DNA from: a virus
Length of the DNA: 42,278 bases
Virus record (IMG/VR): IMGVR_UViG_3300032820_000027
Coordinates: 1 to 42,278 of that record
Direction: 5' to 3' (one strand)
Below, one piece after another: positions 13,217-21,672 of this stretch. Both the position numbers and the translations under genes were made by a program. The notes under the pieces were generated by a model. It had not been told where the DNA came from. It saw nothing but the letters and a program-made list of their open reading frames with translations, and ran no database searches. Position 1 is the first letter of the stretch. Each line of letters starts with the position of its first letter.

Positions 13217-14984
13217 CGGATACACTTCACGAGGCAAGGTTGATGCAGGCTGGTGGATGGAGCAAATCCGTGCCGGTGTCGAGTTCCGTAAGAAGTATTC
13301 TTATGAAGCTAGCTGGGATAAGTGGCGAAGGGCGTATAGGGGGAACTGGGGTCGGGACATCCTCCCGGTCAATGTTTCCTTCTCAATGCTCAGGGCCACC
13401 ATCCCAAGGGTCTATTTCAATAACCCCTCTGTCTCGGTGAGCCCCGGCCAGCCCGGTCCCATAAACATGGCATTTGCTATGATTGTGAATAGGATTGATG
13501 GCAAACTAATGGGCCGAATGGGAGTTAAGAAGGAAATCAAGAAGATCGTTCAGAACGCTTATATGTTCGGGAGCGGATTCTCTAAGATAGGTTACGGCTC
13601 TAGCTTGCAGTCGGCAGATAGCTCAAACATTATGGGAAGTGGTTCCCCTGAGAAATCTTCGGGCGGGCTTGTGGAGAAGTTCGAGTATGACCCTCATGTA
13701 AATGAAGGGGAACCTTGGTTTAGGTCCATCCATCCGAAGGATCTAATCGTTCCTGCGGGTGCCAGTAATTGGCGGGATTGTAGGTGGGTAGCAGAGTGGT
13801 CAAGAAGGCCACTGACAGATGTTCAGAATGATCCTCGTCTTATGAATACCAGGAATCTCGTAGGCACCTCGATTCAAGGGCCTGACGAGTTATCAGTATC
13901 CGATCCTTTCCCCAATTCTCCTATTAGTATGGTGGATTTGGTGGAGATTCGAGATGCTAAGACTGGGCAGGTTTTCCTCCTTGCCCCTTACTCAGATACC
14001 CAAGGTTCCACTCTCCTCCAGCAGGATGATTATTTCCTGGAGTTGAATACCGGGTTTAATTATTTCCCCGTTCAATTCAACCCGGATGATGAGTTCTTCT
14101 GGTGCATCTCAGATATGAAGATTCTGGAGCCTATGCAACTGGAACTGAATGAAATTAATACTCAGTTGATGAAGCATAGGAGGACTCTATACGCAAAGAT
14201 TCTTGCGAAGGAGGGAGTCCTTAGTGATGACAAGATCGAGCTACTTCAATCGGAGGATGTCCAGGCAGTTATTAAGGTAGCCGGGGAACTATCCGATGTA
14301 ACCTACCTCTCCCACGACATTAACATTCTTACTATGCTTATGTCTAATAAGAATGACGTGATGTCGTCTATCAGGGAGACACTAGGTTTCTCTCGGAATC
14401 AGTTGGGTGATTTCCAGTCTCGTAGAGGGGATACCTCGGCTACTGAGGCGGCTATTGTTCAAGAGGGTTCTGAGGTTAGAATTGACGAGCGCCGACAGGA
14501 TGTGGCAGATATGTTGGTAGGCGCTGTGAATATGATTAACGAGACTATCTTTGACTTCTGGCAGGGAGATCAGTTAGTCGAGTTGGTAGGTCCAGGTGGC
14601 GCGGATATATGGGTTAAGTTCAACCCCTCTGCGTTAAACCTAGGAAGATACGTAGCTAAGGTTGATCCCGATTCATCTGCTCCGCAGACCAGAGAGGTCC
14701 GAGAGAGTAAGGCGCTTCAGGTATATTCTGTACTGAAGGAGAATCCGCTAATAGATCCAGTTAAGTTGACACAGTATCTCCTAACGGAGATTGAAGGGGT
14801 GCAGCTTGACGATCTTATGGCGGCTATCCCGGCCCCTGAGAGCGGTGTAGGTGGTGCTCCCGGTAATGCACTGAATGTAGGTGAGTTTGCATCCCTTCTC
14901 ACTAATCAAGTCGGTGCAGCACAAGGGGGTGCCGCTCCCAGGGGTCCTGGGGTTCCTCCTGAGTTACAGGCGATAACAGGATAA
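13206..14984 (+). CDS. Portal protein
   Basis: The portal ring occupies one capsid vertex and is the channel for DNA and the site of terminase docking. Support comes from length (592 residues), position after terminase and before scaffold and coat, and typical features: an N-terminal region WDKWRRAYRGNW, a beta-rich middle, the segment LEPMQLELNEINTQLMKHRR as the long channel helix, and a Gly/Ala/Pro-rich tail. A weak GGTGGTGGAATAGAA precedes ATG 13206. The stop overlaps the next start. Confidence 0.85.
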   Translation: MAISGYTSRGKVDAGWWMEQIRAGVEFRKKYSYEASWDKWRRAYRGNWGRDILPVNVSFSMLRATIPRVYFNNPSVSVSPGQPGPINMAFAMIVNRIDGKLMGRMGVKKEIKKIVQNAYMFGSGFSKIGYGSSLQSADSSNIMGSGSPEKSSGGLVEKFEYDPHVNEGEPWFRSIHPKDLIVPAGASNWRDCRWVAEWSRRPLTDVQNDPRLMNTRNLVGTSIQGPDELSVSDPFPNSPISMVDLVEIRDAKTGQVFLLAPYSDTQGSTLLQQDDYFLELNTGFNYFPVQFNPDDEFFWCISDMKILEPMQLELNEINTQLMKHRRTLYAKILAKEGVLSDDKIELLQSEDVQAVIKVAGELSDVTYLSHDINILTMLMSNKNDVMSSIRETLGFSRNQLGDFQSRRGDTSATEAAIVQEGSEVRIDERRQDVADMLVGAVNMINETIFDFWQGDQLVELVGPGGADIWVKFNPSALNLGRYVAKVDPDSSAPQTREVRESKALQVYSVLKENPLIDPVKLTQYLLTEIEGVQLDDLMAAIPAPESGVGGAPGNALNVGEFASLLTNQVGAAQGGAAPRGPGVPPELQAITG

Positions 14985-15346
14985 TGCCTCTCTATGACTA
15001 CAAATGCTCCGGGTGTGAGGAGGAATTTGAGGACATGAGAACTATCGCTCAGCGATATGAAGTATCATGTCCTACTTGTGGTTACATGGGGGTTTCCATA
15101 TTGATTTCTTCCGCACCCGGAGTCTCACTTTTCAAAGAGGGTTGGTACGATCACGTAGGCACTAAGCCAGTGTATTGTAGGACCCCTCAACAATTAAGGA
15201 ATGCGTGTGATGAATCAGGAGTCAGGTCAGTCTATCTCGAAGAGTCCGCCTTTAAAACTAAAGCTGAAGGACACTTCCTCGACAAAGCCCATAGTAGAAG
15301 AGAAACCGATTACGAAGGAAAAGCCACTTCACTACAAGACAGCTGA
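14984..15346 (+). CDS. FmdB-type zinc-ribbon protein, 120 aa
   Basis: The N-terminus MPLYDYKCSGCEEEFEDM is characteristic of the FmdB putative regulatory zinc-ribbon family. C8 and C11 pair with C29 and C32 (SCPTCG) to bind one zinc. A second part of about 75 residues is charged and unrecognised. Small zinc-ribbon proteins of this sort occur next to portal genes in several phages; whether they act in assembly or regulation is unknown. Its last 137 bases overlap the next gene in another frame. Confidence 0.8.
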   Translation: MPLYDYKCSGCEEEFEDMRTIAQRYEVSCPTCGYMGVSILISSAPGVSLFKEGWYDHVGTKPVYCRTPQQLRNACDESGVRSVYLEESAFKTKAEGHFLDKAHSRRETDYEGKATSLQDS

Positions 15347-15539
15347 CGGTTCTCGTACATATAGAAAAGTTGCAGCCGCAACACCTACTGGGGTTATTAT
15401 TATGGAATATAAAAATGGAGAGGTGACATACGACCTATCTAAAAGAGGTAATATATACGCCTCTGTAGTGCTCAGTGACATTCCTAAGTTGGATGTCGCT
15501 ATTCGTAAGTATATTCACTTTTCAGAAAATAAGGGATAA
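15210..15539 (+). CDS. Hypothetical protein overlapping the zinc-ribbon gene, 109 aa
   Basis: ATG 15210 (MNQESGQSIS) has AAGGA 8 bases upstream; the ATG at 15201 has that sequence adjacent and is less suited. The N-terminal third is basic and low complexity (Lys/Pro-rich), while the C-terminal part (YKTADGSRTYRKVAAATPTG, then EYKNGEVTYDLSKRG) looks like a small folded beta domain. The 137-bp overlap with the preceding gene is unusually long for this genome. No family recognised. Confidence 0.65.
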   Translation: MNQESGQSISKSPPLKLKLKDTSSTKPIVEEKPITKEKPLHYKTADGSRTYRKVAAATPTGVIIMEYKNGEVTYDLSKRGNIYASVVLSDIPKLDVAIRKYIHFSENKG

Positions 15540-15544
15540 GTAAA

Positions 15545-16261
15545 ATGGCAGATGGAATCGTTTCTCAGGATGAGACAACTAGTAAGGTAGATGACGGGAC
15601 TCCGGCTATTCCTAGTGCAGAAGCACAGGGAACGGGAGTTAAGACACCCTCTACTGATGAGCTAGTAAATGCTCTTCGATATATGTTCAAGGAGGTTCAG
15701 ACCTTGAAGAGTTCTCTGGATTCTGTCCAGGGAAATATGAATAACATGGCGACCCCACCGGAGCCGCAACAACTTAAATCCTCGGAGCCTCGGGAAGACG
15801 CATTTAAGGATATAGATGTTGAGATGCTTGATAATAAGGGACTAGTTAATTACATTGATAATAGGTTGCAAGAGCAGCTGCGTCCCGTCACAGAAGGCAT
15901 TCAATCATTGAATAATACTTCGACCCGATCAGAGGTTGAGGGACAAGTAACTAAACTTCGTGGTGATGGCACAGCACATTTTGATGCCTTTGTTAATGAA
16001 GTTAGGGAAGTAATGGAACAAAAGGGTGGAGCCATCTCAGTAGAGGAGGCTCTTGTCCTGGCTAAGGCCAAGGACCCTGAGAAGGTGGCTAGGCTCGATG
16101 AAGAGTCTGCCCCTGCTAAAGAGCCACTAAGTCCCTTTATTGGCCTCCTTCCTACTTCGGGGAAGTCCTCGAAGAGTAGTAGGATGGATGGAAAAGAGGC
16201 TGCTGCGGCAGCGTGGGAAGAATTGGGCCTTGACGATGTAGTCAGGGAATTATCTAACTAA
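15545..16261 (+). CDS. Putative scaffolding protein
   Basis: An acidic, mostly helical 238-residue protein directly before the coat gene, the standard place for the scaffold that shapes the prohead. It has a disordered N-terminus, a helical segment LRYMFKEVQTLKSSLDSVQGN, and a C-terminal region with RMDGKEAAAAAWEELGL. No sequence-level family match is obvious, so the call rests on composition and position. A dispersed palindrome lies in the coding sequence (15900-15912). AAGGGATAAG precedes the start. Confidence 0.75.
   Translation: MADGIVSQDETTSKVDDGTPAIPSAEAQGTGVKTPSTDELVNALRYMFKEVQTLKSSLDSVQGNMNNMATPPEPQQLKSSEPREDAFKDIDVEMLDNKGLVNYIDNRLQEQLRPVTEGIQSLNNTSTRSEVEGQVTKLRGDGTAHFDAFVNEVREVMEQKGGAISVEEALVLAKAKDPEKVARLDEESAPAKEPLSPFIGLLPTSGKSSKSSRMDGKEAAAAAWEELGLDDVVRELSN
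15900..15912. promoter_or_regulatory. Dispersed palindrome TTCAATNATTGAA, copy 5
   Basis: TTCAATCATTGAA inside the scaffold gene. It is one of two copies well inside a coding region, with no promoter-like sequence near it. Confidence 0.85.
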
Positions 16262-16275
16262 GGAGTTGATTATAA

Positions 16276-17283
16276 ATGCCTGTTCAGAGTAGAACTGAGT
16301 CAATTGATAATCTGTACACGACTACGTGGCAGAATATGAAGGCTGACGTAGCGGATCAAATTTATTCCGCGACACCCTTTTTCTTCTGGATGAAGAATAA
16401 GGGTAATATGGACCCTGTACCGGGTGGCCGTTTTATTGCGGAGCCCCTGCGCTATGCCAAGTCGGATAACATCCGGTGGGTGAAGAAGGGCTCTACGATG
16501 CCCCTCGCCGACAAGGAATTTCTGACTGAGGCGATCTGGGAGTGGCGATACCTCGCTGACTCCATCGTTCGCTTTGGCGTGGATGACCAGCAGAATCGTG
16601 GTCGGAATCAGATTATTGATCTGGCCCTGGCTAAGATGCAGAATAGTCGAGATTCCCTGATTGATGCTCTGGAGACTACCCTCTTCACGGCTCAGACCGG
16701 GGACGAGATGGAAGGTCTCCCTGATCTGATTGCAACTGATCCTACTAGCGGAACAGTAGGTGGAGTTAATGCCGCTACGTATTCATGGTGGCGGAATCAG
16801 ACTATAGATTATGATGTTGACTACGGTACTGACGGTGGTGATTTTCCGTTTGCTACTAGTGGCCAGACGGCAATGTCTCGATTGTTGAACCTGTGCTCTA
16901 ATAATATTCGACAGGATACTCCTGATCTGATTATAAGTGGGCAGTTTGCTTATGAGAACTACGAGATTATTGCTCTTAGTTATCAGCAGATTGTGAATAA
17001 GGAACTGGCTGATGCTGGTTTTACCCACCAGGTCTATAAGGGAATCCCGATGGTTTGGAGCCCTGCGGCCAATGCTGGTACCTATGGTACTGCAGAGCTA
17101 ATGTACTTCGTAAATACCCGATTCCTTCGGTTGAAGTATGATCCTCAGATGAACTTTGACATGACCGAGTGGAAGCCGATCCCGGACCAGATCCAGGACA
17201 GGGCAGCACAGATTATCTATGCTGGTAATCTTGTGACTAATCGTCGTCGAGTTCATGGTATTATCCATAACATTGATGCTTAA
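16276..17283 (+). CDS. Major capsid protein
   Basis: 335 residues, the usual size for an HK97-fold coat protein, placed right after the scaffold. The N-terminus (QSRTESIDNLYTTTWQNM) and the segments RFIAEPLRYAKSDNIRWVKKG and KGIPMVWSP fit podovirus coat proteins. Codon use changes clearly to a GC-richer set at the start of this gene, as expected for the most abundant product. A good TAAGGAG lies upstream of ATG 16276. Six paralogous genes follow. Confidence 0.85.
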   Translation: MPVQSRTESIDNLYTTTWQNMKADVADQIYSATPFFFWMKNKGNMDPVPGGRFIAEPLRYAKSDNIRWVKKGSTMPLADKEFLTEAIWEWRYLADSIVRFGVDDQQNRGRNQIIDLALAKMQNSRDSLIDALETTLFTAQTGDEMEGLPDLIATDPTSGTVGGVNAATYSWWRNQTIDYDVDYGTDGGDFPFATSGQTAMSRLLNLCSNNIRQDTPDLIISGQFAYENYEIIALSYQQIVNKELADAGFTHQVYKGIPMVWSPAANAGTYGTAELMYFVNTRFLRLKYDPQMNFDMTEWKPIPDQIQDRAAQIIYAGNLVTNRRRVHGIIHNIDA

Positions 17284-17314
17284 TAATAACTTTCAAGATA
17301 CGGAGTAGATAATA

Positions 17315-17791
17315 ATGGCTGAAGGAATTAAGAAGGTATTTCAAACCTCGTTGACGGATATTGCTACCACAGACCTTGAAGGTGTTGGCACTATTCGTTT
17401 TGAGGGGAATAATATCTACAAGTATGTACGGTATGAGGAGGCCGCAGCGGCAGTTGCTGGAGTAGCTGGTGAGGCGTGCTACTATGACGCTACTGATACT
17501 GCACCTATTGGGTATATTAATAGTGTTGTAACTAGTGACATTAGTGCTAGTGACAATACAGGGGCTGGAATACTCCAAGCTGCATTGACAGATGGGGACT
17601 ATGGTTGGATTCAGATTAAGGGTCTTGCTACTATGACAATTGCCCTTACTGCTGGAACCGATGGGGATGTTTTGACTCCTTTCGGTGCCGGTGATGGTAC
17701 TCTGGATGTCATAGCAGCAGCTACAAGTCATGCCTGTGCTTATAGCATCGACGTGACAAATAAGACCATTATCTGCGATTTCCCTTTCTAA
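17315..17791 (+). CDS. Tandem paralogue 1 of 6, putative capsid decoration protein
   Basis: 158 residues, the shortest member and closest to the shared core. N-terminal signature: GIKKVFQTSLTDIATTDLEG then GTIRFEGNNIYKYV. Middle signature: YGWIQIKG. C-terminal signature: IICDFPF. All six members keep these blocks in the same order while the segments between vary. The beta-rich make-up and position after the coat gene suggest an outer-capsid decoration or head-fibre protein. ATG 17315 is preceded by GGAGTAGATAATA. Confidence 0.75.
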   Translation: MAEGIKKVFQTSLTDIATTDLEGVGTIRFEGNNIYKYVRYEEAAAAVAGVAGEACYYDATDTAPIGYINSVVTSDISASDNTGAGILQAALTDGDYGWIQIKGLATMTIALTAGTDGDVLTPFGAGDGTLDVIAAATSHACAYSIDVTNKTIICDFPF

Positions 17792-17803
17792 ATAGAGGTA
17801 GTT

Positions 17804-18499
17804 ATGCCTTACGGTATAAAGACTATATTCCAGACTGCTATAGATGAATACACTCATACTGATGTAGAGGAACTTGGTACTATACGTTGGGAAGGTGAGA
17901 AAGTCTATAAGTGGGTGGAGAGTGCCTTAGTAACCGTAGCCTATTACCCTAGGGCGGGGGAAGTCGGAGTTTATTTTTCCGATAGATATGATGAATCATT
18001 GGTTCTTTCTCACGGTTCTAGTGGTGATGGTTTAGGTGCTGGGGTCTGGCAGTCTAATCAAGATCTCTCCTCTGGAGGCGTTAGGTTTAGTTGGATACAG
18101 ATAAAGGGCCCAAGTGTCATCTCTGTAGCTGTAACTGCCGGGGTTGCTGGAGATGCTATGACATCTGTTGGTGCAGATGACTCCACCTTAGATGTTATGG
18201 CAGGGTCTACTGCCACCCCAGTAGCTAATTTAACAAATGCTACAGCACCCATTACTAAAGGTTCATGTGATACTGTTTCTGGATCCAAGGTTATAGCTCT
18301 GAATAGTGTCGTAGGTCTGGTAGTTGGTGATACTGTCTTTGGGGCAGGAATTAACCAACCAATAGTACCATTTAGTGTGATAGTTTCTATTGATGCTGTT
18401 GCTAAGACTGTTACTATGGATAAACCAGCTATAGCTAATTACACCAATATAGACATTGTATTTAGTAGACAGAAGATAATGTGTGACTTTCCATTCTGA
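17804..18499 (+). CDS. Tandem paralogue 2 of 6, with an inserted beta module
   Basis: 231 residues. It begins MPYGIKTIFQTAIDE, has GTIRWEGEKVYKWV, FSWIQIKG and ends IMCDFPF. Residues about 141-222 are an insertion absent from paralogue 1; VVGLVVGDTVFGAGI followed by VSIDAVAKTVTMDKPA resembles a small beta module common in phage fibres. A similar module occurs in the nozzle protein at 24375. AGAGGTAGTT precedes the start. Confidence 0.75.
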   Translation: MPYGIKTIFQTAIDEYTHTDVEELGTIRWEGEKVYKWVESALVTVAYYPRAGEVGVYFSDRYDESLVLSHGSSGDGLGAGVWQSNQDLSSGGVRFSWIQIKGPSVISVAVTAGVAGDAMTSVGADDSTLDVMAGSTATPVANLTNATAPITKGSCDTVSGSKVIALNSVVGLVVGDTVFGAGINQPIVPFSVIVSIDAVAKTVTMDKPAIANYTNIDIVFSRQKIMCDFPF

Positions 18500-18511
18500 C
18501 TGGAGATAATC

Positions 18512-19042
18512 ATGGCTGAGGGCCTTAAAAAGCTCTTTATGACCGACACTGGGGACCACTTTGACTTCGATGCTGAGGGTGTTGGCACTCTTAGGATAGA
18601 GGGTAATAATATCTATAAGTGGGTAAAGAATGTTACTCCGCTTACAGATAATGTTGGTCCCCAGGTCGGGTCCATGGCTAACTACCTACCGGGCTACGAT
18701 AATAATGTAGTTAGTGGTAGTTGGTCAGAGTTAGGGAGGGTAGCTCCTGCGGGAGTGTACCTATGGAGTTCGACTGCTGCTGCGGGTGAAACATATGGCT
18801 GGTTACAATTAACTGGTCCCTGTATTGTCCGTGGTCTTGCGATTACGTGGCTCCATGGTTACCCCGGATATATAGATGATGGTGGGGTGGAGGGAGTCTC
18901 TAATCTGAGAGTGATCCCTATGGGGGTTACGGCCTATAACCGTCCGCGTGTAGGTACACGGATAGATGATGTAACATACACTGTGGAGGTTAGTACAGGT
19001 ACCACTAATGCAGTAAAGTTGGCCCTGAGCTTCCCGATATAG
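18512..19042 (+). CDS. Tandem paralogue 3 of 6
   Basis: 176 residues: GLKKLFMTDTGDHFDFDAEG, GTLRIEGNNIYKWV, YGWLQLTG, and a diverged C-terminus LALSFPI. The first block and the end are the most diverged of the set, suggesting an older duplicate. TGGAGATAATC precedes ATG 18512. Confidence 0.75.
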   Translation: MAEGLKKLFMTDTGDHFDFDAEGVGTLRIEGNNIYKWVKNVTPLTDNVGPQVGSMANYLPGYDNNVVSGSWSELGRVAPAGVYLWSSTAAAGETYGWLQLTGPCIVRGLAITWLHGYPGYIDDGGVEGVSNLRVIPMGVTAYNRPRVGTRIDDVTYTVEVSTGTTNAVKLALSFPI

Positions 19043-19052
19043 GTGTTATAAA

Positions 19053-19703
19053 TTGCCCACAGCAAAGGAAAACGGTGCTTTCGTAAAGGATAATTACGGT
19101 ATAAAGAGGGCCTATCAAACCTCTATCACAGATGTAGCAGATACCGACCTAGAAGGTGCTGGTACTATACGTTGGGAGGGGAGGGATGCTTATAAGTGGG
19201 TATTGTACAGGAATCTTTCCTCCTCCCTTGCTCCAGATGGTGGATGGGATCCTCTTATCGGTCAGGCGGCTGTAGTTGGATATGTTTGTAGGTACGCATA
19301 CTTTAAGGAGGGTGGATATAATAGAGGTATCGTTACTTGTAGTGATTGGGGAGGGCAAACCCCTATTCCAGCGGGACTTTTAATTTCCGCCCCGGCAGAT
19401 GAACAGTATTTCTGGATGCAGATTAAGGGGTACGGAAAACTAGTTCCGGGAATAGTCGGACCTTACGCTCCGAATTTAACTCTGTATAAATGGGTTGTAG
19501 GCCCACACATATACTCGGGTGAGGTTGGAAAGGATCTCATGCCACGTACCCCAGGAGTTCTATACAGTCTTAACACGGTAAGTACTGGAGAAACCCTATA
19601 CGCTCCCGGGGCCGAAGCGTATCCTATGATCTGTGCCTATCTTATATCTAATAAAGTCGCAGGGGGAGATCATGCCCAGATAATATGCGACTTTCCTTTC
19701 TGA
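19053..19703 (+). CDS. Tandem paralogue 4 of 6
   Basis: 216 residues with a TTG start at 19053 behind AGGTG. It carries 14 extra residues before the common YGIKRAYQTSITDVADTDLEG block; no start codon exists at the position where the other members begin. GTIRWEGRDAYKWV, YFWMQIKG and IICDFPF are present. The long variable middle is Gly/Tyr-rich. Confidence 0.75.
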   Translation: MPTAKENGAFVKDNYGIKRAYQTSITDVADTDLEGAGTIRWEGRDAYKWVLYRNLSSSLAPDGGWDPLIGQAAVVGYVCRYAYFKEGGYNRGIVTCSDWGGQTPIPAGLLISAPADEQYFWMQIKGYGKLVPGIVGPYAPNLTLYKWVVGPHIYSGEVGKDLMPRTPGVLYSLNTVSTGETLYAPGAEAYPMICAYLISNKVAGGDHAQIICDFPF

Positions 19704-19712
19704 GTCTATACT

Positions 19713-20297
19713 ATGATATATGGTAAGAAACATATCTTTACAACCTCCCTGATAGATACAGGAGTAACCGACCTAGAGGGGCTAGGAACCTTAAGGTGGG
19801 AGGGTAATAAACTGTATAAATGGGTACAGTATACCACAGGAAATAATAACCTCCCTGCTGTGGTGGGGCAGGTTCCTACCTATTGGGATACCTCTACAAC
19901 AGATAGACAAGGGTATAAGAATAGTATAGTCTCTAATGACAGGGAGAATAATGATACTACTTCATCGACTAGGTATCAGAATCTACTGAATATGGTACCA
20001 GCTGGAGTTTTAATTTCCACTCCTGAGGATATGGAGTATTGCTGGGTACAGTTAGCCGGTTACGCAGAGCTTAGTCTTACCTTCCGAGGTTCTCCCCTCC
20101 TCCCTAATCCTAGACCTCAATTCGGACAGGCTGTAACTACACATATGGGTAAGGATACTGAGCCTGGAGGAGCTTTTATAGGGGGATCTCTCTGTACTAT
20201 GCCTATGGGAATCCTGACCCCCGGGTATATAACCGGGTATGCCTTGGAGACTGATCTAGCAAAGGTAAACTCCATGATTTGTGCTTTTCCTTTTTAA
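19713..20297 (+). CDS. Tandem paralogue 5 of 6
   Basis: 194 residues: MIYGKKHIFTTSLIDTGVTD, GTLRWEGNKLYKWV, YCWVQLAG, and end MICAFPF. No good ribosome-binding site is seen before ATG 19713, so translation may depend on coupling to the gene ending 9 bp upstream. Confidence 0.75.
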   Translation: MIYGKKHIFTTSLIDTGVTDLEGLGTLRWEGNKLYKWVQYTTGNNNLPAVVGQVPTYWDTSTTDRQGYKNSIVSNDRENNDTTSSTRYQNLLNMVPAGVLISTPEDMEYCWVQLAGYAELSLTFRGSPLLPNPRPQFGQAVTTHMGKDTEPGGAFIGGSLCTMPMGILTPGYITGYALETDLAKVNSMICAFPF

Positions 20298-20299
20298 TT

Positions 20300-20884
20300 A
20301 TGCCTGACTCAACTAAAATAGCCTTTCGTACATCCTTGGTCGAGACGGCTCCCTTTGATGCGGAGGGTGTAGGAACACTTAGATTTGAAGGGGAGAATAT
20401 CTACAAGTGGGTTAAGTATATAGGGCCTAATCCTGGTGAAGACACAGAAGCCTATACGCAGCCCTGGTTGTTTGAAGTGGCCTACTATTCGGGTGAGACT
20501 GGTTATCAAAACTCAGAGGTTACTATAGATCTGACTGCCGTAGCTAATACTAGGATACCCGCAGGGGTGTTTATATCCTCTGGTGTTATAGGAACGGTGG
20601 ATGGGAAAGCGGGTTATAGTTATCCAAACTTGGATAATTTTGATGGCCTACTAGCGGTATATCAAAATAACTATTGCTGGATTCAGTTAAGAGGATCAGT
20701 GAACTCCCGTGGTGGAGGGGTTGGATATACCTATGGACTTACCCAGACTGATGGCTCAGTTACAGAAGCAGCAGGACTTCCTGATGATGGTCAACTTCAA
20801 AACGTAAAGGGTGGAACTGACCGTGTAGTGATAAACCATTATGGCGGAAGTGTTCCCAGAGGAATCTGTAACTTCGTATTTTAA
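20300..20884 (+). CDS. Tandem paralogue 6 of 6
   Basis: 194 residues from ATG 20300 (MPDSTKIAFRTSLVE), placed by alignment with its paralogues; an in-frame upstream start at 20279 lies inside the previous gene. It has GTLRFEGENIYKWV, YCWIQLRG and the diverged end GICNFVF. The middle is Gly/Tyr-rich. Confidence 0.75.
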   Translation: MPDSTKIAFRTSLVETAPFDAEGVGTLRFEGENIYKWVKYIGPNPGEDTEAYTQPWLFEVAYYSGETGYQNSEVTIDLTAVANTRIPAGVFISSGVIGTVDGKAGYSYPNLDNFDGLLAVYQNNYCWIQLRGSVNSRGGGVGYTYGLTQTDGSVTEAAGLPDDGQLQNVKGGTDRVVINHYGGSVPRGICNFVF

Positions 20885-20895
20885 TAGGACATAAA

Positions 20896-21663
20896 ATGGC
20901 ATACGCAGGATTTACTACAGCAGAGCTTATAGAACAGGTTAAGGCTAATCTGGGTAATAGGACTGATAAAACAGATGCCCAGATAGTGGACTGGCTTAAT
21001 AATTCCCAGGTGCGTCTTGCTAGGACTAATAACTTCCGGGAGTTTCATTATACGCTCAAAGATTATATTACCGTGAAAGAATCATCTATAGCTGGTTATA
21101 AGGAACTAAATCAGAGATATGACGGTAGTGGCTGGACTAATGGGGGGCTGAAGGCTATGGAGTCAGTTAGGGTTAGTTTCGGTCCTAACACTGGCCCCTA
21201 CGACCGTTCCTATATGTTATCTTATATGGGTAAACGGCAGTTTCATAGACTTCTCCCTAACCCTGAAAGCACCCTTGCAATGGAAGGCTATCCTACTGTT
21301 TTCACAGAGGAGAATGAGGTACTATACCTCTATAAGATACCGAATAGGGACTATCTAATTGAAATAGGATACTGGACATGGCCCACAGTCCTAGATGCAG
21401 ATATTCCATATTTCAAATCCAGCTTCGACGGGAAAGATGACATCCTAATTGCATTGGCAACTTCTATGGGTTTTCACTCCCTGGGTATGCAACAACAGGG
21501 GATTCAATATTACGCTGTGGCAAATGCTCTTATACAGGATGCCATAGCTCAGGATGAGGATAAGCCCTCACACGTTATAACTGGCAAAGGTACATCTTCC
21601 TCGTCAGGTAGCCTCATGGGGCAACCCTGGAATGATCCCTTTGTAATCTCTACGAATTCTTAG
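20896..21663 (+). CDS. Head-to-tail adaptor protein
   Basis: The N-terminus (TAELIEQVKANLGNRTDKTD, then IVDWLNNSQVRLART) is typical of podovirus and siphovirus adaptor proteins that form a ring below the portal. The 255-residue length, position after the head genes and helical ends around a beta-rich middle all fit. A Ser/Gly linker leads to a short C-terminal tail. AGGACATAAA precedes the start. Confidence 0.75.
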   Translation: MAYAGFTTAELIEQVKANLGNRTDKTDAQIVDWLNNSQVRLARTNNFREFHYTLKDYITVKESSIAGYKELNQRYDGSGWTNGGLKAMESVRVSFGPNTGPYDRSYMLSYMGKRQFHRLLPNPESTLAMEGYPTVFTEENEVLYLYKIPNRDYLIEIGYWTWPTVLDADIPYFKSSFDGKDDILIALATSMGFHSLGMQQQGIQYYAVANALIQDAIAQDEDKPSHVITGKGTSSSSGSLMGQPWNDPFVISTNS

Positions 21664-21672
21664 GAGAGTAGT

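Noticed and set aside
14760-14795. TTGACA within the portal gene as a promoter.
   Set aside because: No -10-like hexamer at 16-18 bp and no gene start follows.
17261-17857. 198-residue minus-strand frame opposite the first tandem paralogue.
   Set aside because: Antisense to a well-supported member of a paralogous set; composition is that of reverse-read coding DNA.
17315-20884. Diversity-generating retroelement target array.
   Set aside because: No reverse transcriptase, template repeat or A-specific substitution pattern is visible anywhere in the window.
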